A stretch of 64,000 nucleotides of DNA, from contig NZ_JAAMOX010000002.1 in NCBI RefSeq assembly GCF_011758565.1, positions 1 to 64,000 on the forward strand, in the 5' to 3' direction. Of this stretch, positions 44,794 through 53,828 are shown piece by piece. Numbering within the stretch: position 1 is the first letter of the stretch; each line of letters starts with the position of its first letter. The stretch is from Lysinibacter cavernae. GTDB lineage: Bacteria > Actinomycetota > Actinomycetes > Actinomycetales > Microbacteriaceae. Below the pieces are notes generated by a model. It was not told where the DNA came from and searched no databases. It saw nothing but the letters and a program-made list of their open reading frames with translations. The translations under genes were made by a program, and so were the position numbers.

Positions 44794-46020
44794 TTAACGC
44801 GAGGTCAGGGCCTTGCCAAGACGGCGGATGCCCTCGGTGAGGCGCTCGGCTGACTCGAAGGAGAAGGCGATGCGGAAGTTGTTGGCACCAGAGCCGTCGG
44901 CGTAGAAGGCCGATCCTGGCACGAACACCACGCCGTTATCGATTGCTGGTTGCAGGAGGTCGTCGGTTGTGTGCCCTGCGGGGAGCGTCACCCAGGTGAA
45001 GAATCCGCCCTCCGGCACGGTCCAGGTGGTGCCAACCGGCATGTATCGGCCAAGCGCCGCCATGCTGGCCGCGGCCCGCTCGCGATAGAGCTCTGACGAT
45101 GCCCGAATCTGCGCCTTCCAATCGAACTCGGTGATGTAACGCTCAACGAGCAACTGGCTGAGCACCGACGGGCAGATGGTTGTCGCCTCGGCCGCGAGCT
45201 GGAGCCGGTTGCGCACCTCGACGGGCGCGACAAGCCAGCCGACTCGAACTCCTGGCGAAAAGATCTTTGAGAACGAACCGAGGTAAAACACGTTCTCGGG
45301 GTCGAGGCCATGCAGTGACGGCAGGTACTGGCCAGAGAAACTGAGGAGACCGTAGGGGTTGTCCTCAACAATCGCGATGCCCTCTGCCCGGCATATGTCG
45401 ACGATTTGCTGCCGCCGCTCAAGCGAGAGGCTCACGCCCGCGGGGTTGTTGAAGTTGGGAATGGTGTAGAGCAGCTTGATGGTTTTGCCGGCAGCGCGAA
45501 GTTCGCGAATCCGTTGTTCGAGTTGCTCAGGGATGAGCCCGTCGCTGTCAAGGGCGATATGCGAGATCTCAGCTTGGAGTCCTTCGAAGGTGCCTATTGC
45601 CCCAACGTAGGTCGGCCCTTCGGCGAGCACTACATCCCCCGGGTCGCAGAACATGGTCGCGATAAGTTCGAGCGCCATCTGCGAACCGGACGTCACCAAA
45701 ATATTCTCTGGGACTGCGGTGGTGCCCTCCGCCGCCATGACCTCGCAGATGGTGTTGGTCAGACCCTCGGTGCCAGCACCAGAGCCGTACTGCAGGGCTT
45801 CGAGCCCCCGCTCTGCCACGATCTCTCTCGCAAACTCTGCCACTTCGCCAAGGGGAAGCAGGCTCAGGTCGGGGTTGCCTCCGGCAAGCGAGATCATCCC
45901 TGGCAGCATCGACACCTCAAACACGGCTCTGACGGGAGAGGGATGGAAGCTGTCTGCCCTCGCCGCATAGCGGTCAGCATGCAGCGCATTCACCTGACGT
46001 TGGATACTTACGGTGCTCAT
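44794..46020 (-). CDS. PLP-dependent aminotransferase class I/II (LysN/AadA-like)
   Basis: The protein has 408 residues. Motifs: MISLAGGNPDLSLLP, LQYGSGAGTEGL, YTIPNFNNPAGVSLSLERR, IVEDNPYGLLSF and the PLP lysine in YLGSFSKIFSPGVRVGWL. This is the MocR-like catalytic branch without a helix-turn-helix domain, as in 2-aminoadipate or alanine/valine aminotransferases. It lies 33 bases after the TetR gene on the same strand, across from an aldehyde dehydrogenase; together they may degrade an amine or amino acid. Confidence 0.9.
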   Translation of the reverse strand: MSTVSIQRQVNALHADRYAARADSFHPSPVRAVFEVSMLPGMISLAGGNPDLSLLPLGEVAEFAREIVAERGLEALQYGSGAGTEGLTNTICEVMAAEGTTAVPENILVTSGSQMALELIATMFCDPGDVVLAEGPTYVGAIGTFEGLQAEISHIALDSDGLIPEQLEQRIRELRAAGKTIKLLYTIPNFNNPAGVSLSLERRQQIVDICRAEGIAIVEDNPYGLLSFSGQYLPSLHGLDPENVFYLGSFSKIFSPGVRVGWLVAPVEVRNRLQLAAEATTICPSVLSQLLVERYITEFDWKAQIRASSELYRERAAASMAALGRYMPVGTTWTVPEGGFFTWVTLPAGHTTDDLLQPAIDNGVVFVPGSAFYADGSGANNFRIAFSFESAERLTEGIRRLGKALTSR

Positions 46021-46053
46021 ATCGACTCCTGATACTGAAATGAAGGTGTGCGG

Positions 46054-46731
46054 TTATCCCGCGCTGGCTGGGCTTGTGTTGTTGTCGCTGAGGACGTCAT
46101 CCCAGTTGATGCCTAGCTGTTGGGCGGCAAAACGATGAAGGGTGGAGGTCATGATCGCGGGGCTGGTACCGTACAGACCGTTGAGCGTTTGAACGGCGAG
46201 CCCGTCAACAACAGCGACGAGCAGCGACGCCAGATATTCGTAATCGACCTCGGCCGGCACGAGGCCACTCTCATCCGCTTCTCGAAGGGAGTCGACAAAA
46301 ATGGTCCTCCACGTTGCAAGCGAAGCTGCCACCGTGACTCGCACATCCTCGTTCTTGTGGGCGGCAGCATAGACCTGCACCCAGAAACCCCACGCGTCTT
46401 CAAACGACTCTTCACCGGCGACGGCAAAGCTCAGGAGGTTATGGATGCTCCTGAGTGGATGCGCGCTTCTAGCCGAGATGCGGCGCCACTCGTCGTTTGT
46501 TGCTGAGGTCCGAAAGTCGATACTTGCCAGAATGAGCCGGTCTCGTGTACGAAAATAATGTTGGATCATGCCGATGCTGAATCCGCAGGCCTCTGAGACC
46601 GCGGCAAACGAGCATCCGTCAACGCCAACCTTGGCGATGACATGCGAGGCGCACTGCAGGATGTCTCGCCGGCGCTCGGCCGCGGCTTCCTCAGTCATTG
46701 CGTGGGTGCGAACTCGCTGAGCCGTCGCCAT
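46054..46731 (-). CDS. TetR family regulator (BetI-like C-terminal domain)
   Basis: The protein has 225 residues. The N-terminal helix-turn-helix is RRRDILQCASHVIAKVGVDG, then SEACGFSIGMIQHYFRTRDR. The C-terminal part (SLATWRTIFVDSLREADESG, YEYLASLLVAVVDGLAVQTL) resembles BetI/TetR_C_6. It shares a spacer with the divergent aldehyde dehydrogenase and precedes the aminotransferase. Confidence 0.92.
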   Translation of the reverse strand: MATAQRVRTHAMTEEAAAERRRDILQCASHVIAKVGVDGCSFAAVSEACGFSIGMIQHYFRTRDRLILASIDFRTSATNDEWRRISARSAHPLRSIHNLLSFAVAGEESFEDAWGFWVQVYAAAHKNEDVRVTVAASLATWRTIFVDSLREADESGLVPAEVDYEYLASLLVAVVDGLAVQTLNGLYGTSPAIMTSTLHRFAAQQLGINWDDVLSDNNTSPASAG

Positions 46732-46802
46732 GGTGTCCTCGTTCCGTATTGAAGCCCGCGCGTCGCGTGTGCGTCTGCGTTGACGCGGCCCCTCATTTCT
46801 CC

Positions 46803-46825
46803 AATAATAAGTGGAACATATTATT
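46803..46825. promoter_or_regulatory. Candidate TetR operator upstream of tetR and the aldehyde dehydrogenase
   Basis: AATAATA and TATTATT form a perfect inverted repeat with a nine-base spacer in an unusually AT-rich patch about 70 bases upstream of the TetR start. It likely overlaps the promoter. Confidence 0.5.
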
Positions 46826-47019
46826 TATACAATGACCGAGACCGAACGGACACATTGACCTTCGGCACACACGATCCAAGCCATCGTGCCCAGCAACAAA
46901 CTGCTGTTGGAGCACAGGCGACAGCGCTAGGATTAGCACCCTGGCTACAACCTTGGCCGAGGCCAGCCCGCCGCCAGCCCAAGCGATATCCACCTCACGA
47001 TCACAGCAGAGGAACACCC

Positions 47020-48402
47020 ATGTATCAGGTTCAGAATCCCGCCACCGGAGAGCTGCTCCGCAGCTACGACCAGGCCACCGACGAGCAGGTTGCCGCCGCG
47101 CTCGATTCCGTCGCTGGCGCCGCCCCCGTCTGGGCAGACACCCCGATCGCAGAGCGCGCCGCGGTACTCTCAAAAACCGCAGACCGGTTCCGCGAACAGC
47201 GCGAAGAGCTCGCCAGCATTATCACCGTTGAGATGGGCAAGCTGCGCGATGAGGCCCTGTTCGAGGTCGACCTCTCTGCAGACATCTTCCAGTACTACGC
47301 AGACAACGCCGCATCGCTCTTGGCCGACGAAGAAGTTGCCGGACGCGGACCAGCAGCGGTCATCACCAAGCGCCCGCTCGGCGCCCTGCTCGGCATCATG
47401 CCGTGGAACTACCCGTACTACCAGATCGCGCGGTTCGCGGCACCAAACCTGCTGCTTGGCAACACCATCCTGCTCAAGCCTGCGCCAGGATGCCCAGACT
47501 CAGCCCACGCGCTGCAGGACGCGCTCGTCGCAGCAGGCATTCCTTCGGGAGCCTACGAGACCATCTTCGCAAGCAACGACCAGATTGCGACCGTCATCGC
47601 CGATCCGCGCATCCACGGCATCTCACTCACGGGAAGCGAACGGGCTGGTGAAGCCGTTGGCTCACTTGCAGGAGCGGCGCTCAAGAAGCACGTCCTTGAG
47701 CTTGGTGGTTCTGACGCGTTCATCGTGCTCGACTCGATGGACGGCGGCGGGCCCTCACTCGACGAGGTCATCGAACAGGCAGTCCTAGGACGCATGGAAA
47801 ACACCGGCCAGGCCTGCGACTCGCCAAAGCGTTTCATCGTCGCGGCAGAAGCCTACGACCGTTTCGTTGATGGGGTAACCGAGTACTTCGCAGGTCTGAA
47901 GGCTGGTGACCCTGCGCATCCGGACACAACCCTCGCTCCCCTGTCGAGCAAGCAGGCTGTCACAGGCCTTCTCGCCCAGATCGAGGATGCCGTCAACAAG
48001 GGCGCAAAGCTCCGAACGGGCGGCAAGGCGATCGAGGGCGAAGGCTCGTACCTGGAAGCGACCGTACTCACCGATGTTCAGCCCGGCATGCGCGCTTACT
48101 CAGAAGAACTCTTCGGGCCGGTTGCGGTCATTTACAAGGTTGAATCAGACGACGAGGCAGTGAGCCTCGCCAACAGCTCACCATACGGCCTCGGCTCTGC
48201 CGTCTTCGCCAGCGATGAGGCTCGCGCACTTGCCGTTGCGAACCGCCTTGAGGTTGGCATGGTTGGAGTCAACGTTCCAGCAGACACCGCGCCCGACCTG
48301 CCGTTTGGTGGGGTCAAGCGCTCCGGCGTTGGTCGCGAGCTTGGCACACTCGGCGTTGAGGAGTTTGTCAACAAGAAGCTTGTGCGTACCCCGGCAAATT
48401 AG
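47020..48402 (+). CDS. NAD(P)-dependent aldehyde dehydrogenase (succinate-semialdehyde dehydrogenase-like)
   Basis: The protein has 460 residues from ATG 47020 with GAGGA six bases upstream; the frame extends to 46780, but that part has low coding quality. It has the cofactor region MPWNYPYYQIARFAAPNLL, the catalytic Glu in HVLELGGSDAFIVL and the catalytic Cys in NTGQACDSPKRF. It ends with PFGGVKRSGVGRELG. It is the short SSADH type (GabD1-like), common in actinobacteria. Confidence 0.9.
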   Translation: MYQVQNPATGELLRSYDQATDEQVAAALDSVAGAAPVWADTPIAERAAVLSKTADRFREQREELASIITVEMGKLRDEALFEVDLSADIFQYYADNAASLLADEEVAGRGPAAVITKRPLGALLGIMPWNYPYYQIARFAAPNLLLGNTILLKPAPGCPDSAHALQDALVAAGIPSGAYETIFASNDQIATVIADPRIHGISLTGSERAGEAVGSLAGAALKKHVLELGGSDAFIVLDSMDGGGPSLDEVIEQAVLGRMENTGQACDSPKRFIVAAEAYDRFVDGVTEYFAGLKAGDPAHPDTTLAPLSSKQAVTGLLAQIEDAVNKGAKLRTGGKAIEGEGSYLEATVLTDVQPGMRAYSEELFGPVAVIYKVESDDEAVSLANSSPYGLGSAVFASDEARALAVANRLEVGMVGVNVPADTAPDLPFGGVKRSGVGRELGTLGVEEFVNKKLVRTPAN

Positions 48403-48420
48403 TCGAGGGTCCGGCAAGAT

Positions 48421-48476
48421 CGAGGCCGGGGATTATGTTTGGTGTTCTCGAACACGCGGCAGAATCCCCGGCCTCG
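48421..48476. repeat. 56-bp intergenic hairpin after the aldehyde dehydrogenase
   Basis: CGAGGCCGGGGATT (48421-48434) pairs exactly with 48463-48476. An inner GTGTTC-TC-GAACAC hairpin (48442-48455) sits in the core. It is 18 bases after the stop codon. The design is like the 80-bp repeat at 36950: 14-bp outer arms plus a small inner hairpin. It may also end transcription, but no T-run follows. Confidence 0.8.
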
Positions 48477-48627
48477 TTTGCGTTCGTTCACGTGAATCTG
48501 TGTTCCGCAGCCGAACAGATTGGTCACGGATCCACCTACGGGCCTCGGCTTGGGTGGAAGTGTGACCATTCTGGCGCGAATCCGTGCGGGGCCCGAAGGC
48601 CCGAGAGGTTCCCTCTTCGTTAAACGC

Positions 48628-48663
48628 CAGAGGCGATGCCACCCGAAGGTGACACCGCCTCTG
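48628..48663 (-). terminator. Hairpin after rplL, probable terminator
   Basis: On the minus strand CAGAGGCG-gt-GTCACC-TTCG-GGTGGC-at-CGCCTCTG forms a long stem with a UUCG tetraloop, 21 bases after the rplL stop. Only a short T-rich segment follows. Confidence 0.7.
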
Positions 48664-48684
48664 AACAGGTAACTGAAGAGTTAC

Positions 48685-49068
48685 TTACGCAAGCTTTACG
48701 CCAGCGCCAGCCTCTTCGAGCTTTGCCTTTGCAGCCTCAGCAGCATCCTTCGATGCTCCCTCGAGGATGGGGGCAGGCGCCGACTCAACGAGAGCCTTAG
48801 CCTCGCCCAGTCCCAGGCTGGTGAGCTCGCGCACAACCTTGATGACCTGGATCTTCTTGTCGCCAGCCGACTCGAGAACGACGTCAAACGAGTCCTTCTC
48901 TTCAACAGCCTCAGCAGCAGCGCCAGCAGCAGGTGCAGCAGCTACAGCAACGGGGGCAGCAGCGGAAACCTCGAAGGTCTCCTCGAATGCCTTAACGAAC
49001 TCTGAGAGCTCGATGAGGGTCAGTCCCTTGAACTGCTCAAGCAGTTCCTCAGTTGACAGCTTTGCCAT
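48685..49068 (-). CDS. rplL: Ribosomal protein bL12 (L7/L12)
   Basis: The protein has 127 residues: an N-terminal dimerisation helix ([20 protein letters not shown]), an Ala/Pro-rich hinge and the conserved C-terminal domain ([20 protein letters not shown]). It forms the flexible stalk that recruits translation factors. It follows rplJ after 86 bases in the usual order. Confidence 0.98.
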   Translation of the reverse strand: MAKLSTEELLEQFKGLTLIELSEFVKAFEETFEVSAAAPVAVAAAPAAGAAAEAVEEKDSFDVVLESAGDKKIQVIKVVRELTSLGLGEAKALVESAPAPILEGASKDAAEAAKAKLEEAGAGVKLA

Positions 49069-49154
49069 GATATTTCTCCTTGTGGTTGTTGCCCGGTCCG
49101 CGAGTGCGAGACGAGCGGGGTTTGTGTCTGCCTAGTAATTGCGCCGAAGCGAAA

Positions 49155-49670
49155 TTAGTTGGCTGACTCCTGCTTGTCGCGCAACGCGCCAACCGCACGA
49201 GCGGCTCCGGCGAGCGGTGCGTTGAACAGATATGCGGCTCCGAACAGCGAGGCCTTGAAGGCGCCGGCAAGCTTGCCGAGCAGAACTTCGCGGGACTCGA
49301 GGTCGGCGAGCTTGCCTACCTCAGCGGCGGTCAGGGGCTTACCGTCAAAGTAGCCTCCCTTGATCACCAAAAGAGGGTTTGCCTTGGCGAAGTCGCGCAG
49401 ACCCTTTGCAACGGCGACAGGGTCTCCGTGTACAAATGCGATGGCGGTTGGTCCAACGAGGTCTTCGTCAAATGACGAGATACCAGCGTTGTTCGCCGCA
49501 ATCTTGGTGAGCGTGTTCTTCGACACGGCATATGTTGCGTGCTCACGAATTGAGTTGCGCAGCTCCTTGAGCTGGGCAACCGTGAGACCGCGGTACTCGG
49601 TTAGCAGAACGGCGGCAGACTCTTCAAAGTTCTTCTGAAGGTCGGCGACCGCGGCTTCCTTTGCAGCCAT
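49155..49670 (-). CDS. rplJ: Ribosomal protein uL10
   Basis: The protein has 171 residues from ATG 49670 with a GGGAG site; the frame runs on to 49760 but begins normally at [18 protein letters not shown]. It holds the stalk base, binding 23S rRNA and the bL12 dimers ([19 protein letters not shown]-terminal helix). In most actinobacteria rplK and rplA are nearby; here a TetR gene precedes it. Confidence 0.97.
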   Translation of the reverse strand: MAAKEAAVADLQKNFEESAAVLLTEYRGLTVAQLKELRNSIREHATYAVSKNTLTKIAANNAGISSFDEDLVGPTAIAFVHGDPVAVAKGLRDFAKANPLLVIKGGYFDGKPLTAAEVGKLADLESREVLLGKLAGAFKASLFGAAYLFNAPLAGAARAVGALRDKQESAN

Positions 49671-49735
49671 GGCGCTCCCTATGCTTAGTCTTCTTGCCTT
49701 GCCACGGTTGTGGTTCGGCACCAAAGCCCTCACAA

Positions 49736-49768
49736 TAAAAAAAGCTCCGGCGCGGGGCACTGGAGCTT
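49736..49768 (-). terminator. Hairpin plus T-run in the rplJ leader
   Basis: On the minus strand AAGCTCC-N13-GGAGCTT is followed directly by TTTTTATT, a classic intrinsic terminator about 70 bases upstream of rplJ and about 125 bases after the TetR gene. It may end tetR transcription or be an attenuator inside an L10-type leader; the sequence alone does not decide. Confidence 0.75.
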
Positions 49769-49894
49769 GGAACGAATTCGTTCGTAACTATTCAATACAC
49801 CTGCGCGGGCTTCGCTTACGCGATTCTTCGTGTCATTTCTTGCGAAACAACAACCAGCGGTCTTTGGCCAAGGACTAACCTAACACGCTCATCC

Positions 49895-50554
49895 TCATGA
49901 GGCAAGTTCGGGTGGCGCGGGGATGCCGTTGAGCGCAAATTCAAGCTTCCGAGCAAACCAGTCAGCCGCTTCACCGCGGACGGCCGAGCGCATGACCGCA
50001 AGCAGGCTACGATCGAGACCTTCCGACCACGGTTCCGCCGGGTCTTCGGATTCGGGGAGCGTTTTCATGAGCTCACGCATGCGCACGCTGTCGATTGCGA
50101 GGTCGAGGGTAAGGTCAACCGCCACGGCGGCATCCTCAACCCGGAAGCCAAGGCGGACGAGGGCCGCAATCGCGTCGCTGAAGAGGGTCATCATTTCCGG
50201 GCATCTCAGGAGCACTCGTGTCGCGGCCGTCGCCAAGCCGTCATGCCGATAGACAAGCCGCCAAACGGCCCAGGTGAATTGCTCAAGATAGTCACGCCAG
50301 TCGTCCTGCGCGACCGGCCACGGCTCTGCCCGAATCAACTCACCGAGGGCAAGAGCCACCATGTCATCAACGCCAGAGACAAAGCGGTACAGCGTAGCCG
50401 GGTTGACTCCGAGCGCGTCGGCCACATCGGTTGCCCTCAAATCACGAAAGCCAACCTGAATGATGGCCTCGGCGACCTGCTGCTGGCTCAGCGCGCGCGG
50501 TCGCCCAACACGTTTTGCATCGCCGTCTTCCCGCCCTGAGGTCATGCCCATCAT
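49895..50554 (-). CDS. TetR family transcriptional regulator
   Basis: The protein has 219 residues. The DNA-binding domain is RALSQQQVAEAIIQVGFRDL then VADALGVNPATLYRFVSGVD. The C-terminal ligand domain is of the TetR_C type with many Asp and Arg residues. The start is uncertain: ATG 50554 or 50545. It is divergent from an MFS exporter across 135 bases, with an inverted repeat between them, so it most likely represses that gene. Confidence 0.9.
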   Translation of the reverse strand: MMGMTSGREDGDAKRVGRPRALSQQQVAEAIIQVGFRDLRATDVADALGVNPATLYRFVSGVDDMVALALGELIRAEPWPVAQDDWRDYLEQFTWAVWRLVYRHDGLATAATRVLLRCPEMMTLFSDAIAALVRLGFRVEDAAVAVDLTLDLAIDSVRMRELMKTLPESEDPAEPWSEGLDRSLLAVMRSAVRGEAADWFARKLEFALNGIPAPPELAS

Positions 50555-50604
50555 TATGCCCGCACGCAGAGAGGTTCCACGATAGACGGATCACCAGAGC
50601 CAAT

Positions 50605-50626
50605 TTTGCGAACACTCTTGCAAAAC
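50605..50626. promoter_or_regulatory. Candidate TetR operator between tetR and the MFS gene
   Basis: TTTTGC and GCAAAA are perfect 6-bp arms separated by ten bases (22 bp in all), in the divergent spacer. A partial further match lies inside. Confidence 0.5.
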
Positions 50627-50689
50627 ATGCCGACATTCGCCTACAGTTGGCACGACTGCGGTAACTGAACACCAGCATGAAAGACGTTG

Positions 50690-51970
50690 ATGAACTCTCC
50701 AGACACCGCCTCCATTCCATTACCAGCCTCAACGGACAGCGTTCCCGCACGTCCGCTCGGCGATACCTCGGCCGAGGATCCATCGGCACAACCGCCTCAA
50801 ATCGGCCTTGCGCTCTCGGCTGTACTGCTCATGTATACGGGCCAGATGATCCTCAACCCCATCATCGCCCCGCTCTCTCGTGAAGTTGGCCTCGCCGAAT
50901 GGCAGGTTGGTGTCATGGTGAGCGTCGCGGCGCTCAGCATCGTGCTCAGCAGCCAGTTCTGGGGGCGCAAGTCACAATCGTGGGGAAGAAAACCGGTACT
51001 CGTTGGAGTCCTTTCGCTTGGGGCCGCCGCAATGGCGGGATTTGCCGCGCTCTCGTGGCTTGGCATCGAGGGCATCCTCACGGGCACCCCGCTCTGGATC
51101 CTCTTTGTGCTGGTGAGGGGCCTCGTCTTCGGAGTCGCCATCGCCGCAGTTGCACCGACGGTACAGGCCTACATCGCAGACGTTACGACCTCGGAACAGT
51201 CGCGCATCCGCGGGATGGCCGGCGTCGGGGCCGCGCAGGGTATCGCCATGGTTGGCGGCGCAACGCTCGGCGGCATCCTCGCAAGCGTCAGCCTGCTACT
51301 TCCCATCGTGATCATCCCCGTGGTTCTCGGCGGCGCCGCAATCCTGCTCGCGGTGCGGCTGCGGCCGGAGGCAAAACGCGAACTCATCGAGCACCCTGTT
51401 CGTGTGAGCCCGTTTGATCCGCGGGTGTGGCCATTCTTGATCGCCGGATTTGGGATGTACACCTCGCTCGGCTTCATCCAGATCATTACCGGGTTCATCA
51501 TCCAGGACCGCAACCACCTCGATGGACAGGCAACAGCACTGTTCACCGGAATCTCGCTACTGACCGCCGGCATCGGGATGGTGCTCGCCCAGTCGCTCAT
51601 CGTTCCGCGTGTCTCATGGCACCCGTCTCGGCTGCTCAGAGTCGGTGCCGTTGTCGCGCTCCTGGGTTTTGCGCTCCTCACGATGAATGCAGGGCTTGCC
51701 ATCCTCATCGCCGCGATCTTCCTGGTTGGGCTCGGACTCGGAATCGCCATGCCCGGCTACACGGCGGGACCAAGCCTGCTCATGGACCGCGACGAACAGG
51801 GCGGGTTGGCTGGCATCCTTGGCGCAAACACCGCGCTGACCTTTGTTGTGGCGCCAACGGCAGCAACCGCGCTCTACGGAGTGTGGCCACTCCTGCCGAT
51901 CCTGGTGAGCGTGGCCGTCATGATTGGGCTCAGCATCTTCCTCGCGCTGCATCCGCGCTTCCGCAGATAA
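50690..51970 (+). CDS. MFS transporter
   Basis: The protein has 426 residues from ATG 50690 (TTG 50687 is an alternative). About 12 membrane helices are predicted, with the helix 2-3 loop motif SQFWGRKSQSWGRKPVLVG. A Ser/Ala-rich 40-residue N-terminus precedes helix 1 (IGLALSAVLLMYTGQMIL). The substrate is unknown. The divergent TetR gene suggests a drug or metabolite exporter. Confidence 0.92.
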   Translation: MNSPDTASIPLPASTDSVPARPLGDTSAEDPSAQPPQIGLALSAVLLMYTGQMILNPIIAPLSREVGLAEWQVGVMVSVAALSIVLSSQFWGRKSQSWGRKPVLVGVLSLGAAAMAGFAALSWLGIEGILTGTPLWILFVLVRGLVFGVAIAAVAPTVQAYIADVTTSEQSRIRGMAGVGAAQGIAMVGGATLGGILASVSLLLPIVIIPVVLGGAAILLAVRLRPEAKRELIEHPVRVSPFDPRVWPFLIAGFGMYTSLGFIQIITGFIIQDRNHLDGQATALFTGISLLTAGIGMVLAQSLIVPRVSWHPSRLLRVGAVVALLGFALLTMNAGLAILIAAIFLVGLGLGIAMPGYTAGPSLLMDRDEQGGLAGILGANTALTFVVAPTAATALYGVWPLLPILVSVAVMIGLSIFLALHPRFRR

Positions 51971-52031
51971 CCGCTTAACCAGTACGCTAAAGGCAACAGC
52001 ACGCGACGACGGTGCTGCAGGAGGTAATGCT

Positions 52032-53372
52032 GTGGACACCGTGATGTTTATCCTTGAGCTGCTGGTCGTGCTTGGCGCCATCGTCATGGGTACGAGATCC
52101 AGTGGAGTTGGGCTCGGACTTTGGGGCGGCACAGGCGTTGCCGTCCTCGTCTTTGTTTTCCAGCAGCCGGTTGGCACTCCCCCGGTGGATGCCCTCCTCA
52201 TCGTGCTCTCAGTTGTCGTCGCGTCGTCAATGATGCAGGTCGCCGGTGGCATCGACTGGATGGTCACGGTCGCCGCAAAGCTCATCGCGAAGAACCCAAA
52301 GCGCATCACATTTATCGCGCCGCTCGTGTCATTCCTCTTTTCGGTTGGCGCGGGAACAAGCAATATTCTCTACCCGCTGCTCCCCGTAATCCAGGATTTG
52401 TCGTACCGCAACGGCATCCGCCCGTCGCGTCCGCTCTCGCTCTCGGTTGTGGCAACCGGTGTTGCCCTCGCGTGTAGCCCCGTTTCTGCAGCGATGGCGG
52501 CCATGGTCACCCTCACCTCGGTTGCGCCGTATAACTTCGAACTCATCGATATCGTCAAGATCACGTTCCCCGCTGCCCTCATCGGCATCATCGTCGCTGC
52601 GTTCTTCGTAAACCGGCTTGGCAAAGACATCAAAAACGACCCAGAAATCCAGGCAAAAATCAAGGCAGGAACGATCCCCGCGCCCGATGCCTCGGCCGCA
52701 GGCGCAACTCCCCAGCTGACCTCCACAAAACAGGGCCGAAACGCGGCGCTCATCTTCTTCGCCGGCGTGATTGTCATTGTGGTACTTGGCCTCTTCAAGG
52801 GGCTGCGCCCGCTCACCTCTGAGGGCGACCCGCTGAGCATGACGCCCATCATCGAGATTGTCATGATGGTTGTGGGTACGGTCATCCTGCTGGTTGCGCG
52901 ACCGAAGGTCTCCGAGGTGCCAACAACAAGCGTCTTCAAGGCCGGTATGGTTTCGGCGATCGCGCTCTTTGGTCTCGCGTGGCTTACCGATACGTTCCTC
53001 AGCGCGCACCAGGCTGAGATCGCGAGCACGGTTGGAGACCTCGTGCAGGCGGCTCCGTGGATCTTTGCGCTCGGCGTCTTCCTTGTCTGTGTGCTCACAA
53101 CCAGCCAATCAACTGCAACACGAACGGTTGTGCCGATCGGTCTCGCCGCGGGCATGGCTCCCGGATTACTCGCTGGAATGTGGGCCGGCGCGTTTGCCGG
53201 CATTTACCTACTGCCGACCAACGGCTCGCAGATTGCCGCGGCTAACTTTGATACGAGCGGAAGTACCAAGCTTGGAACCAAGCTCTACGACCACTCATTC
53301 TTCCTGCCGACCCTCATTCTCGCGGTCACGACCATCATCCCCGGCGCCGCGCTTGGAGCGCTACTCGGCTAA
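52032..53372 (+). CDS. Anaerobic C4-dicarboxylate transporter, DcuA/DcuB family
   Basis: The protein has 446 residues from GTG 52032, with AGGAGG seven bases upstream; the longer frame to 51924 overlaps the MFS gene and is unlikely. Family motifs: MFILELLVVLGAIVMGTRSS, GLGLWGGTGVAVLVFVF, FSVGAGTSNILYPLLPVI, SVVATGVALACSPVSAAMAA and the C-terminal LPTNGSQIAAANFDTSGSTK. Dcu carriers exchange or take up fumarate, malate and aspartate. It follows the MFS gene on the same strand after 61 bases. Confidence 0.93.
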   Translation: MDTVMFILELLVVLGAIVMGTRSSGVGLGLWGGTGVAVLVFVFQQPVGTPPVDALLIVLSVVVASSMMQVAGGIDWMVTVAAKLIAKNPKRITFIAPLVSFLFSVGAGTSNILYPLLPVIQDLSYRNGIRPSRPLSLSVVATGVALACSPVSAAMAAMVTLTSVAPYNFELIDIVKITFPAALIGIIVAAFFVNRLGKDIKNDPEIQAKIKAGTIPAPDASAAGATPQLTSTKQGRNAALIFFAGVIVIVVLGLFKGLRPLTSEGDPLSMTPIIEIVMMVVGTVILLVARPKVSEVPTTSVFKAGMVSAIALFGLAWLTDTFLSAHQAEIASTVGDLVQAAPWIFALGVFLVCVLTTSQSTATRTVVPIGLAAGMAPGLLAGMWAGAFAGIYLLPTNGSQIAAANFDTSGSTKLGTKLYDHSFFLPTLILAVTTIIPGAALGALLG

Positions 53373-53386
53373 CCGGACGCAGGTCG

Positions 53387-53704
53387 CTAGCGGTTTGCGC
53401 GAAGCACCTCAAGGCGGGCCCGATACTCAACCTCGTCAATGTCTCCCTGTGCGAAGCGCTCAGCGAGCGTCGCCTCTGCCCCGCCACTCGCCGAGAACCG
53501 CTGCGGCCCATGCGGGCCGCCCCAGCCACGATCAGGGTATCCGGCTTCTCGCCAGGCGGCACGGCGACGACGCGCCGCGAAGCTCACGATGAGCCCGATG
53601 ATCAGTATCCAGAACAGCGGGAAAACAAAAAACATCCAACCAAACCCGATGCCGGGGCCCCACGCGTGGGCCGCAACGGTTGCGGCGGTAACTGTGCCAA
53701 TCAT
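53387..53704 (-). CDS. Small membrane protein with SHOCT domain
   Basis: The protein has 105 residues from ATG 53704 with AAAGGA six bases upstream. One membrane helix (MFFVFPLFWILIIGLIVSFA) follows a short extracytoplasmic segment. The C-terminus ends in LAERFAQGDIDEVEYRARLE, the SHOCT motif. A 14-bp palindrome shared with the kinase promoter lies about 100 bases upstream of the start, so it is probably controlled by the neighbouring two-component system. Confidence 0.85.
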   Translation of the reverse strand: MIGTVTAATVAAHAWGPGIGFGWMFFVFPLFWILIIGLIVSFAARRRRAAWREAGYPDRGWGGPHGPQRFSASGGAEATLAERFAQGDIDEVEYRARLEVLRANR

Positions 53705-53800
53705 GAGCATTCCTTTCAATTTCGACCCGATTCGGCCGTATGGTTCAAGGATGCTCCTGGCAGACCGCCTACACATCTGCCAGCGGGTGACACTGTGACT

Positions 53801-53814
53801 ACTCCCTCGGGAGT
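53801..53814. promoter_or_regulatory. Palindrome ACTCCC-TC-GGGAGT upstream of the SHOCT gene
   Basis: The 14-bp palindrome lies about 100 bases upstream of the SHOCT start and just after the end of the response regulator gene. The same core (ACTCCC-N2-GGGAGT) is found upstream of the kinase gene at 55831-55844. Confidence 0.7.
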
Positions 53815-53828
53815 GTTGCTCTGGACCG

